Shown here piece after piece: positions 1-7,544 of a DNA stretch of 59,886 nt. Origin of the DNA: Paludibacteraceae bacterium (GTDB lineage Bacteria > Bacteroidota > Bacteroidia > Bacteroidales > Paludibacteraceae). The stretch spans positions 1-59,886 of the forward strand of contig JAFSQV010000010.1 of assembly GCA_017446455.1 (NCBI GenBank). The letters run 5' to 3'. Each line of letters opens with the position of its first letter. Position 1 is the stretch's first letter. The position numbers and the translations under genes were made by a program. The notes below the pieces were generated by a model. That model searched no databases, was not told the DNA's origin, and was given only the letters and a program-made list of their open reading frames with translations.

Positions 1-163
1 GTGGTTTGTCGGGTTCTATCGTGTCCCGTTTGGCCCATAGTTCCGCGTACACATCTTGCACGCAGTCACGCGCCTCGTCACGGTTACGGAGTAAGTTGTA
101 TGCCAGTGCATACATCTTTCCGCTAAACGGCAAATATATTTGCGTAAACTGCTCGTGCGTCAT
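1..163 (-). CDS. ECF-type RNA polymerase sigma factor, N-terminal part (cut by window edge)
   Basis: Reading the reverse strand from ATG at 163 gives 54 residues beginning MTHEQFTQIYLPFSGK, followed by YALAYNLLRNRDEARD and VQDVYAELW. That is sigma region 2 of the extracytoplasmic-function family: core-binding helix, then the -10-recognition helix. The gene runs off the left edge, so region 4 and any anti-sigma partner are not visible. In Bacteroidota such genes often sit beside a FecR-type anti-sigma and SusC/D genes, but nothing here shows that. A canonical promoter lies about 135 bases upstream. Confidence 0.85.
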   Translation of the reverse strand, partial: MTHEQFTQIYLPFSGKMYALAYNLLRNRDEARDCVQDVYAELWAKRDTIEPDKP

Positions 164-297
164 TTGTACTAAAACTCTTCAACTTCAACCCTCAAATCAT
201 GCGCCATTTGACACCATTTGTAGAGCCTCTCTATATGTAATACGATTTTCCCGCCCAAATCTTACAACCGAACTGCATTTTTTTTCGAAAAACTGCA

Positions 298-329
298 CAA
301 AGGTACAATAATTTTTTGAGATATGCAAA
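298..329 (-). promoter_or_regulatory. Bacteroidota-type promoter for the ECF sigma gene
   Basis: On the minus strand TTTG (326-329) and TACCTTTG (298-305) are separated by 20 bases, matching the -33/-7 form. It points at the sigma gene starting at 163 and leaves a leader of roughly 130 bases. Confidence 0.75.
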
Positions 330-331
330 TT

Positions 332-366
332 AAAAAACCGACAGCGCCCTAACATGGAGCGCTGTC
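332..366 (-). terminator. Hairpin with T-run, terminator-like on the minus strand
   Basis: The arms GACAGCGC (340-347) and GCGCTGTC (359-366) pair perfectly over 8 bp with an 11-base loop. On the minus strand the stem is followed by GG and six T (332-337), the form of an intrinsic terminator. It lies directly after another minus-strand promoter (376-406) and immediately before the sigma-gene promoter, so it would end a very short transcript or isolate the sigma promoter from upstream reading. Confidence 0.6.
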
Positions 367-375
367 TTTCAGTTG

Positions 376-406
376 CAAAGTTACAACAAATTTTCCACAT
401 ACGCAA
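376..406 (-). promoter_or_regulatory. Second minus-strand promoter, facing a hairpin
   Basis: TAACTTTG (376-383) with TTGC about 19 bases upstream (403-406) fits the Bacteroidota form. Transcription would start near 369, at the foot of the hairpin at 340-366, with no gene between promoter and hairpin. Confidence 0.55.
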
Positions 407-422
407 GAAAAAACGAAAAAAG

Positions 423-770
423 TTCGGGGGAGTAGCCCCGAAGAGGAGACAGCAGGGCAAAAGCGGGCGATGGAATACGAAGAAAAAAAGCGGGATAAAA
501 TCCCGCATCAATAGACGAAACTCCCCTAAACAGCCATCACCGAAGGTAAATACCCACCGGAGGTATACACCCACCGGAGGTAAGCACAAAGGGACGCCCG
601 CCGCCTGCCTGCCCACCGAAGGTACGAACAACAGAAAAACAAACTCACCACCGGAGGTAAACACAACGACCGAAGGTAAACAGCCCGCTACGCCCCGCAT
701 GGGCTACACCCGCATTGAGCCCGAAGCGGGCGGGGCGGCGCGTTTGGATATTCCCGCATAAAATGCGGGG
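423..770. repeat. Gene-free stretch with mini-hairpins and SD-like direct repeats
   Basis: Hairpins: TTCGGGG/CCCCGAA (423-442); GCGGGA-TAAAA-TCCCGC (490-506); CCCGCA-TAAAA-TGCGGG (753-769). The last two share the loop TAAAA and are each followed by AATAGAC. Between them are six copies of CACCGRAGGTA or a one-base variant, starting at 538, 555, 572, 614, 649 and 668. Their spacings (17, 17, 42, 35, 19) are not multiples of three, which argues against a coding repeat. GC-rich arms at 683-689 and 725-731 could form a longer stem. I see no convincing gene from 164 to 1011. Confidence 0.6.
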
Positions 771-932
771 CTAATAGACAAAGGGCCGGACGCGAGGGGC
801 GAATATGGCGCAGCAGGGGAAACAGGAGAGGGAGCGCCAACGACGCGGTAAACCGCCTACACCGCGAGTCCCCAACACTACAAGCAAAAAAAAAGAGCAA
901 AAAGCAAAAAAGACGAAAAAATGCGCACGCGC

Positions 933-963
933 TTGCACATGTGAAAAATTTTTCGTAATTTTG
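933..963 (+). promoter_or_regulatory. Promoter of the nusB operon
   Basis: TTGC (933-936), 19 bases, TAATTTTG (956-963). Predicted start near 970. The short leader holds a 6-bp GCGCGC stem (979-984 with 991-996) before the nusB ATG at 1012. Confidence 0.7.
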
Positions 964-1011
964 CAGCCGAAATTGTTTGCGCGCAAGGGAGCGCGCCCAT
1001 ACACGTACATT

Positions 1012-1953
1012 ATGATTAATCGATCGATGGTTCGAACACGGGTGGTACAGACCCGGTTCGCCTACTACAAAGACAACGACAAGACGCTGGTTTCGGCACG
1101 GAAAGAGTTGCTGAAGAGTTTTGCCGACACGTATGATTTATATTTCCTGCTGTTGGACTTCGCCAATGAGTTGACGGCGTACGCGCAGCAGCAGTTAGAG
1201 GAGCAGATGACGCGCGCCCGCGCTACGCACGCTGACTGGACGCCGAACAGGCGGTTTACGAAGAACCGCTTGGCGCAGCAGTTGTTCGACAACCGCGCTT
1301 TACGTGCGCGGATAGCGGAGCAGCGCCTGAGTTGGGACAGCGGCATGCCTGCCGTAAGCGACATATACCGCCGGTTGACGGAGAGCGAGCAGTACCGCAG
1401 TTATATGGAGGCGGACAGCTGTAGCTATGAGGACGACAAGCGTATATGGCGGTTTATCTACCAGAACCTGATGCCGGGCAACGAGGCGCTGACGGAGGCG
1501 CTGGACGAGATGGAGCTGGTGCTGGACAAGAGCAACTGGACGACGGACGCCGACATCGTGCTGAGTTACGTAGTGAAGACCATCAAGCGCTTCACGCTCG
1601 AGAGCACGCCGGAGATGCCGCTGCTCGAGATGTTCGACAGTGAAGACGAGGTGGCGTTCGCGACAAAGCTGTTAGAGAAAGCGATAGAAGGACATGCGCA
1701 GTACGAGCAGCTGATCGACTCGCACCTGAAGGGCTGGGAAGCCGACCGTATCGCGTACATGGACCGCATCATCCTCGAGGTGGCGCTGGCGGAGATCATC
1801 GAGTTCCCGGACATCGCCATCACCGTCTCGCTCAACGAGTATATCGAGCTCGCGAAAGAGTATTCGGGCGACAAGAACTATATGTTCATCAACGGTATCC
1901 TCACCGAGATCATGCGGGACCTCAAAATATTCAAAGCTGAAACATTAAAATAA
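1012..1953 (+). CDS. nusB: Transcription antitermination protein NusB
   Basis: 313 residues starting MINRSMVRTRVVQTRF. NusB binds boxA RNA with ribosomal protein S10 and supports rRNA antitermination. The conserved NusB fold is in the C-terminal half, with WEADRIAYMDRIILEVALAE and VSLNEYIELAKEYSGDKN. The long N-terminal extension makes the protein about twice the length of the E. coli one, which is usual in Bacteroidota. The ATG at 1012 is chosen because it lies about 40 bases after the predicted transcription start; an upstream in-frame start at 805 would precede the promoter. It heads a plus-strand run continuing with yajC 7 bases later. Confidence 0.93.
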   Translation: MINRSMVRTRVVQTRFAYYKDNDKTLVSARKELLKSFADTYDLYFLLLDFANELTAYAQQQLEEQMTRARATHADWTPNRRFTKNRLAQQLFDNRALRARIAEQRLSWDSGMPAVSDIYRRLTESEQYRSYMEADSCSYEDDKRIWRFIYQNLMPGNEALTEALDEMELVLDKSNWTTDADIVLSYVVKTIKRFTLESTPEMPLLEMFDSEDEVAFATKLLEKAIEGHAQYEQLIDSHLKGWEADRIAYMDRIILEVALAEIIEFPDIAITVSLNEYIELAKEYSGDKNYMFINGILTEIMRDLKIFKAETLK

Positions 1954-1960
1954 ATACATT

Positions 1961-2293
1961 ATGACATTGAATTTGATTTTATTGCAGGCCGCAGAGGGCG
2001 CTGCGCAACAAGGTAGTCAGTGGAGTTTCTGGATCATGATGATCCTGATCTTCGTAGTGTTCTATTTCTTCATGATTCGTCCGCAGACGAAGAAGCAGAA
2101 AGAGCTGCAGAAGCAACGCGAGTCGATGAAGAAAGGCGACAAGGTAGTGACCGCCGGCGGTATCTACGGCGAGATCAAAGAGGTGCAGGACACGACGTTC
2201 ATCATCACCATCGCTAAGGACGTGACCATCAAGGTTAGCAAAGAGAGCGTGTTCGCTGACGCGAGCGATGCGGTTTCTGCGGAGCAGAAGTAA
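1961..2293 (+). CDS. yajC: Preprotein translocase subunit YajC
   Basis: 110 residues: a short N-terminal stretch, one transmembrane helix (about residues 22-41, WSFWIMMILIFVVFYFFMI), then the family signature RPQTKKQKE and a cytoplasmic domain with GDKVVTAGGIYGEI. YajC associates with SecDF and the SecYEG channel in the inner membrane. nusB-yajC followed by a YbbR protein is a common Bacteroidota order. Length and motifs are normal. Confidence 0.95.
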   Translation: MTLNLILLQAAEGAAQQGSQWSFWIMMILIFVVFYFFMIRPQTKKQKELQKQRESMKKGDKVVTAGGIYGEIKEVQDTTFIITIAKDVTIKVSKESVFADASDAVSAEQK

Positions 2294-2302
2294 TGGGTGA
2301 TA

Positions 2303-2372
2303 GTTGAGAGTTGAAAGTTGAAAGTTGAAAGAAGTTCGAAAGTCGAAAGTTGAAAGTTGAAACGTGAAACGG
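2303..2372 (+). repeat. 7-base tandem repeat spacer (GTTGAAA/GAAAGTT), ten units
   Basis: Ten consecutive 7-base units, from GTTGAGA at 2303 through several GTTGAAA and GAAAGTT to GAAACGG at 2372, fill the space between yajC and the next gene. The GTG start of that gene (2364-2366) lies inside the last two units, so the repeat forms the translation start region. Confidence 0.85.
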
Positions 2373-3275
2373 GATGTATTGACATTTCTGCTGTTCTTGT
2401 TTTTGGCGGCGTGCTTATGGTACGGCCATGCGATGAACTCCGTGCGTAACACGCGCGTCCCTGTGTTGATCCAATACACGGGTAAGCCGAGCGCTATCGC
2501 GTTAGACGAGCAGTTGCCGGACACAGTGATGATCGAGGTGCGCGACGCGGGTTCGCGTCTGAACAGTTACCATAAGGAGACGCTGCGTCTGACGATAGAC
2601 CTGCATCCGTATATCCACGGGGACCGCGGAACGATCCACGTGCCGTCGGATGCGCTGCGCCGCAGTATCAGTAACATTCTCCAGGGTACGAGCCGGTTGA
2701 TCGAGACGAACCCGGAGGAGATCAGTTGCACCTATTTCACGGAGCAGGAGAAGAGCGTGCCTATCGTCTCGCGCTGCGAGGTGCTGCCGGCGGCGGAGTA
2801 TCAGTTGGTAGAAACCCCTACCCTGAGCCGCACGCGGCTGAAGATCTTCGGCCAGGACAAGACGCTACAGCAGATAGACACGATCTATACGGAGGCACAG
2901 ACCTTCGAGCAGCTATGCGACACGTCGGTGCTGCGCATCGCGCTGGATATTCCGCGGGGCGTACGTGCCGAAGTGGACAGCCTCGACCTGACGGTCGTCA
3001 CCGAGCGCTTCACGGAGAAGAAATTCATCGTGCCGATACGCGTGACGGGTGTGCCGGAAGGTCGCCGCATTCGTCTCTTCCCACACGAGGTGGAAGTGAC
3101 GGTACGCGTAGGCATGGCGCATTTCAACGAGGTACAGCCGACGGACGTACACGCCACCTGCCACTACTCGCCTGAACGCGAGGATAAGTTAGACGTCGAA
3201 CTGAGTTATATGAACCCATTCATCACGGCCGCTTGGGTGTACCCGGGCGTCGTGGAATTCTTAATGGAACAATGA
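2364..3275 (+). CDS. YbbR-like domain protein
   Basis: 303 residues with a GTG start. One N-terminal membrane anchor (LTFLLFLFLAACLWYG, about residues 6-21) is followed by an extracytoplasmic region with YbbR-type beta modules, e.g. VPVLIQYTGKP near residue 30, VPIVSRCEVLP near 129 and VPIRVTGVPEG near 222. YbbR proteins regulate the diadenylate cyclase CdaA in Firmicutes; the role in Bacteroidota is unclear. In related genomes this gene is commonly followed by coaE; here a DegT aminotransferase follows with a 4-base ATGA overlap (3272-3275). Confidence 0.8.
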   Translation: MKRDVLTFLLFLFLAACLWYGHAMNSVRNTRVPVLIQYTGKPSAIALDEQLPDTVMIEVRDAGSRLNSYHKETLRLTIDLHPYIHGDRGTIHVPSDALRRSISNILQGTSRLIETNPEEISCTYFTEQEKSVPIVSRCEVLPAAEYQLVETPTLSRTRLKIFGQDKTLQQIDTIYTEAQTFEQLCDTSVLRIALDIPRGVRAEVDSLDLTVVTERFTEKKFIVPIRVTGVPEGRRIRLFPHEVEVTVRVGMAHFNEVQPTDVHATCHYSPEREDKLDVELSYMNPFITAAWVYPGVVEFLMEQ

Positions 3276-4408
3276 GAAAAATCCAAATGGTTGATCTGCA
3301 GACGCAGTATCAACGTATCAAAGCCGATATCGATGCCGGCATTCAAGAAGTCATCGAGTCCGCCGCATTCATCAAAGGACCAAAAGTGGCGGCTTTTCAG
3401 GAACACTTAGAGGCCTACACGGGTGCCAAACATGTGATACCCGTAGGTAATGGTACGGATGCGCTCCAGATAGCGCTGATGGGTCTGGGTCTGAAGCCCG
3501 GCGACGAAGTCATCACGCCGACCTTCACCTTCATCGCGACCGCGGAAGTGGTGGCGCTGCTGGGTCTGACGCCGGTAGTAGTGGATGTCGATTGGGAGAC
3601 GATGAACATGGACGTGGAGTCAGTCCGCCGCGCCATCACGCCGCGTACGAAAGCCATCGTGCCGGTGCACCTGTTCGGTCAATGCGCCGACATGCAGGCG
3701 CTGATGGAACTCGCGCGCGAGAAGCATATCTACGTGGTGGAGGACGCCTGCCAGGCTATCGGCGCACAGTTCACCTTCGCCAACGGCGAGACGAAGCAGG
3801 CCGGTACGATAGGCGACATAGGCTGCACGTCTTTCTTCCCCTCGAAGAACCTGGGTTGCTACGGCGACGGCGGCGCGATCTTCACCAACGACGATGCGCT
3901 GGCGGAGCGTATGCGGGCGATCGCCAACCACGGCTGCCACGTACGCTACCATCACGACGAGGTAGGCGTGAACAGTCGTCTGGACAGCATCCAGGCCGCT
4001 ATCCTCGATGCGAAGTTGCCGCACCTGAACGAGTATATCGCTGCGCGTCAACGCGCCGCGGCGTATTACGATAAAGCCTTTGCGGATTGCGAACAACTGC
4101 TTATTCCGGCGCATCAACCACATTCGACGCATGTATTCCACCAATACACACTGCGCGTAGTAGGCGCGGATAGAGATAAGCTGCGCGAGGGATTGGCCGC
4201 TGCCGGTATCCCGGCAATGATCTACTACCCCGTGCCGCTGCACCAGCAGAAAGCCTACCGCGACCCGCGCTATAAAGACGGCGACTTCCCCGTAGCAGAA
4301 CGCCTCGCAGCATGTGTACTGTCGCTGCCGATGCACACCGAACTCGACGAAGAACAGCTTGAGTACATTACTAGTAATGTCCTCAAATTGATGATTGATA
4401 ATTGCTAA
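3272..4408 (+). CDS. DegT/DnrJ/EryC1-family PLP aminotransferase
   Basis: 378 residues. The N-terminus MVDLQTQY, the PLP-handling GNGTDALQ, the EDACQAIGA motif and the lysine-bearing FFPSKNLGCYGDGG are diagnostic of the sugar aminotransferase branch (ArnB/WbpE/WecE-like), which makes amino sugars from nucleotide-linked keto sugars. The ATG at 3272 overlaps the ybbR stop. The C-terminal residues LMIDNC and the stop codon are encoded inside a 7-base repeat tract (4387-4421). No other sugar genes are adjacent, so the substrate cannot be given. Confidence 0.9.
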   Translation: MRKIQMVDLQTQYQRIKADIDAGIQEVIESAAFIKGPKVAAFQEHLEAYTGAKHVIPVGNGTDALQIALMGLGLKPGDEVITPTFTFIATAEVVALLGLTPVVVDVDWETMNMDVESVRRAITPRTKAIVPVHLFGQCADMQALMELAREKHIYVVEDACQAIGAQFTFANGETKQAGTIGDIGCTSFFPSKNLGCYGDGGAIFTNDDALAERMRAIANHGCHVRYHHDEVGVNSRLDSIQAAILDAKLPHLNEYIAARQRAAAYYDKAFADCEQLLIPAHQPHSTHVFHQYTLRVVGADRDKLREGLAAAGIPAMIYYPVPLHQQKAYRDPRYKDGDFPVAERLAACVLSLPMHTELDEEQLEYITSNVLKLMIDNC

Positions 4409-4421
4409 TTGATGATTTATG
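4387..4421 (+). repeat. 7-base tandem repeat (ATTGATG type) carrying the DegT stop and rpoN start
   Basis: Five units: ATTGATG, ATTGATA, ATTGCTA, ATTGATG, ATTTATG. The DegT stop TAA (4406-4408) spans units three and four, and the rpoN ATG (4419-4421) is the last three bases of unit five. Confidence 0.85.
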
Positions 4422-5927
4422 CAGACGATCGGACTCAATCAGAACTTGGTACAGACGATGAAGTTGTCGCCGACGCAGATACAGGTGATTCGTATGCTCG
4501 AGTTGCCGTCTATCGAGTTGGGTCAGCGTATCAATGAGGAGTTGCAGGAGAATCCGGCCCTGGAGGAAGGACGTGAGGAGAGGTTAGAGGATGAGAGGGT
4601 TAGAGGATTAGAGGAGGATGAGTTCGACGAGGGATACATGCTGGATGACGGATATGACGACGGACGGCAACGCGACCCGCTGCAGAACGAAGACTTCAAT
4701 TATGAGCAGTATGTGTCGGACGACGAGACGCCGAGTTATATGCTGCACCAGCAATACAGCGCGCCGGATGAAGACCGCCGTGAGGTGCCGATCATCGGCG
4801 GCAGCAGCCTGATAGAAGAACTGAAAGCGCAGATATACCTGACGAAGATGACCAAACCGCAGCGGCATATCGCCAAGTGGGTGTTGGGTAATATCGACGA
4901 CGACGGCTACCTGCGCCGCACGACGGAGCAGTTGGTGGACGACCTGAGTTTCCAAGAGCAGATAAGCATCACGGACGAAGAGATGGCGGACATCGTGCAT
5001 CAGATCAAACAGTTCGACCCGCCCGGCATCGCGAGCGCGAACCTGCAGGAATGCCTGCTCAAACAGTTAGAGGGCAAGAACCCGCAGACGGAGGCCGTAC
5101 AATTAGCATACACCATCATCGCCGACCATTTCGAGGCATTCTCGAAGCACCATTTCGATAAGATAAAGCAGAAAATCAACTGCACGGACGAGCAGTTCCA
5201 AGCGGCGGTCCAGGAGATCGTGCACCTCAATCAGAAACCCGCGAATGCGTTCACGGGTTCCGTCTATGAGACCCAGCGCGAGACCATCATCCCGGACTTC
5301 ACCATCGAGGAACGCGACGAGGAGTTGTTCGTAGTGCTCAACACGGGCGACATCCCCGAACTGCATGTGAGCCGCGAGTACAGCGAGATGTTAGCCGACT
5401 ACAGCAACATGCCGCAGACGCCGCAGAACAAACAGGCGGCGCAGTTCATCCGCAGCAAACTCGACGCGGCGCGCTACTTCATCGACGCCATCAAGCAACG
5501 CAACGAGACGCTGATGAAGACGATGACAGCCATTCTGAAATTCCAATACGACTTCTTCCTGGACGGCGAAGAGACGAGTCTGAAGCCGATGATCCTGCAG
5601 GACATCGCGGACCGCACGGGCTACGACGTGTCGACTATCTCGCGCGTAAGCAACAGCAAGTACGTGCAGACGCGGTTCGGCGTGTATCCGCTCAAGTATT
5701 TCTTCTCCGAGTCGATGACGAACGCCGAGGGCGACGAGGTTTCGACGCGCGAGATCAAGAAGATCATGCAGGAGGTGGTGGACGCGGAAGACAAGCGCAA
5801 CCCGCTGACGGACGAGCAGCTGGTGGACGCCATGGCGGAACACGGCTACCCGATTGCCCGCCGCACCGTCGCCAAATACCGCGACCTATTAGGCATCCCT
5901 GTTGCCCGACTTCGTAAGACCCTATGA
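4419..5927 (+). CDS. rpoN: RNA polymerase sigma-54 factor
   Basis: 502 residues. Region I: LNQNLVQTMKLSPTQIQVI with the usual Gln/Leu-rich pattern. An acidic linker follows (about 50-110), then the core-binding region (130-300, IAKWVLGNIDDDGYL) and the DNA-binding region with an HTH (DIADRTGYDVSTISRVSN). The RpoN box near the C-terminus reads ARRTVAKYRDLLGIP, close to the canonical ARRTVAKYRE. The acidic linker (about 4570-4620) contains a GTTAGAG/GATGAGA tandem repeat. No sigma-54 activator is visible nearby. The stop overlaps the next gene by 4 bases. Confidence 0.97.
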   Translation: MQTIGLNQNLVQTMKLSPTQIQVIRMLELPSIELGQRINEELQENPALEEGREERLEDERVRGLEEDEFDEGYMLDDGYDDGRQRDPLQNEDFNYEQYVSDDETPSYMLHQQYSAPDEDRREVPIIGGSSLIEELKAQIYLTKMTKPQRHIAKWVLGNIDDDGYLRRTTEQLVDDLSFQEQISITDEEMADIVHQIKQFDPPGIASANLQECLLKQLEGKNPQTEAVQLAYTIIADHFEAFSKHHFDKIKQKINCTDEQFQAAVQEIVHLNQKPANAFTGSVYETQRETIIPDFTIEERDEELFVVLNTGDIPELHVSREYSEMLADYSNMPQTPQNKQAAQFIRSKLDAARYFIDAIKQRNETLMKTMTAILKFQYDFFLDGEETSLKPMILQDIADRTGYDVSTISRVSNSKYVQTRFGVYPLKYFFSESMTNAEGDEVSTREIKKIMQEVVDAEDKRNPLTDEQLVDAMAEHGYPIARRTVAKYRDLLGIPVARLRKTL

Positions 5928-6562
5928 GACGACTGATCGACATAGTAGCCAAAACGCTGAGCATCATCCTCTACCCGCTCTTCGTGCCGACCTACGGGAT
6001 CGCGCTCTTCTGCTGGGCGTACCATACGCAGGTCAACCCGCTGAGTCCGGTATGGAGCATCATCGCGGTGGTGGGTACGTTTCTGCTGACCTGTCTCATT
6101 CCGCTGAGCGCTATATGGATTCGTATCAAGCGCGGCGTGATAGAAGACATCCAGATAGAGAACCCTGCACAGCGCACCGTGCCGTATCTATACGCGGCCT
6201 TAGGTTTTGGCTTCTGGGCGTACCTGATGATCGCCATCCTGCATGCGCCGCTCTATCTCGGTTTTATCGCCCTGGGCGCGATGGCGGCGATCGGTCTGAT
6301 CACACTCATCAACCGATGGTGGAAGATCAGCGCGCACCTCACGGGTATGGGAGGCCTCATCGGCGGACTGTTCGCCTACTGCTTAGGTATCGGTGCGCTG
6401 CCGACGGTAGGCACATTATGCCTGTGGTTCGGCCTGAGTCTCATCCTGATGTATGCGCGCCTGTACCTCAAGGCCCATACGCCCTCGCAAGTGGCGGCGG
6501 GTTGGCTGCTCGGCATGATCTGTACCTTCCTGCCCTATTGTATCTACGTCTATGCGCAATAA
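5924..6562 (+). CDS. PAP2-like integral membrane protein
   Basis: 212 residues with about six hydrophobic segments. The C-terminal ARLYLKAHTPSQVAAGWLLG resembles the last motif of type 2 phosphatidic acid phosphatases (SRxxxxxH...G), and KISAHLTGMGG occupies the place of the PSGH motif. The first signature (KxxxxxxRP) is not evident, although QRTVPYLY may be its remnant, so catalysis is uncertain. It overlaps rpoN by 4 and the next gene by 11 bases, implying translational coupling. Confidence 0.65.
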   Translation: MRRLIDIVAKTLSIILYPLFVPTYGIALFCWAYHTQVNPLSPVWSIIAVVGTFLLTCLIPLSAIWIRIKRGVIEDIQIENPAQRTVPYLYAALGFGFWAYLMIAILHAPLYLGFIALGAMAAIGLITLINRWWKISAHLTGMGGLIGGLFAYCLGIGALPTVGTLCLWFGLSLILMYARLYLKAHTPSQVAAGWLLGMICTFLPYCIYVYAQ

Positions 6563-7544
6563 GATCCGTACATATATGCTCGTTCTGGCGATGCTGATGT
6601 CCCTCGGGATGTCGGCGCAGCGGCTGAGTGAGCAGGCGCGTATCTCGCTGCTGACCTGCACGCCGGGCGAGGAGCTCTACGCGCGCTACGGACACACCGC
6701 AATCCGTGTGCTGGACGAACAGAACGATATTGATATCGTATTCAATTACGGCATCTTTGATTTCAACACAGACCATTTCTACTGGAAATTCGTACGCGGA
6801 GAAACCTGGTACGAGTTAGGCGCGGCGCCGATGTGGTGGTTTATGCGCGAGTATGACGAAGAGCAACGGCCGGTGTACGAACAGGTGCTGAACCTCACGG
6901 CGGAGCAGACTAATATCTTGTGGGACAAACTGGTGGAGAACTATCAGCCGGAAAACCGCAAATACCTCTATAACTTCGTGTTCGACAACTGCGCCACGCG
7001 GCCGTACTGGCTAATCGCCAAGGCCTTGGGCGACACCATCACGTCGGAGTACACGGGTTACACGGGTCAGACCTACCGCACGTTCATTCGTCATTATACG
7101 GGCGGGCTATCTTGGGCCAACGCGGGTATCAATCTGCTCTTCGGACCGAAAGCCGACCGGCCGATGGCGTCCGAAGACCGTTTGTTCCTGCCCGAAGAAC
7201 TGATGCGGTATCTGCAGCAGGCGCAGTTGAGCGACGGCACGCCGATCGTGGCGCAGGGCGAGATAGGACCGTTTGACATCGCTAAGACACCCTGGTACGC
7301 TTCGTGGCCGCTGGGCTTAGCGCTCTATTTTGTTTTTGTATGCCTCATGAGCCTCTACGACCGCCAACGCGGCCGCTGGTCATGGTGGGTAGAACTCGTA
7401 GCAGGTGTACCCTATGGGTTGCTGTTGCTGATCGTGGTCTTTCTGACCTTTTTCTCCTGTCACCCGCTCGTTGGTTTCGGGTGGCGATTGATCATTATTC
7501 CTTTGACACATCTATGCGCAAGACTTATCTATATAGTACGTTGA
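6552..7544 (+). CDS. DUF4105 family protein, signal peptide plus C-terminal membrane helices
   Basis: 330 residues: N-terminal signal (MLVLAMLMSLGMSAQ), then the DUF4105 core with ISLLTCTPGEELYARYGHTA, FNYGIFDFN and FVFDNCATRP. The Cys and His positions recall papain-like (NlpC-type) families, but the function is not established. Three hydrophobic segments follow near the C-terminus (about 250-325). It overlaps the genes on both sides by 11 and 31 bases. Confidence 0.75.
   Translation: MRNKIRTYMLVLAMLMSLGMSAQRLSEQARISLLTCTPGEELYARYGHTAIRVLDEQNDIDIVFNYGIFDFNTDHFYWKFVRGETWYELGAAPMWWFMREYDEEQRPVYEQVLNLTAEQTNILWDKLVENYQPENRKYLYNFVFDNCATRPYWLIAKALGDTITSEYTGYTGQTYRTFIRHYTGGLSWANAGINLLFGPKADRPMASEDRLFLPEELMRYLQQAQLSDGTPIVAQGEIGPFDIAKTPWYASWPLGLALYFVFVCLMSLYDRQRGRWSWWVELVAGVPYGLLLLIVVFLTFFSCHPLVGFGWRLIIIPLTHLCARLIYIVR

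Noticed and set aside
197-700. A 167-codon minus-strand frame upstream of the ECF sigma gene
   Set aside because: It crosses two minus-strand promoters and a terminator hairpin and its composition is that of antisense GC-rich DNA.
354-761. A 135-codon plus-strand frame over the hairpin/repeat region
   Set aside because: The internal repeats are spaced by numbers not divisible by three and appear in different frames; the protein is low-complexity and basic with no promoter or start context.
805-1011. N-terminal extension of NusB from an upstream ATG
   Set aside because: It would begin before the clear promoter at 933-963 and is Lys-rich low complexity; the ATG at 1012 matches the family start.
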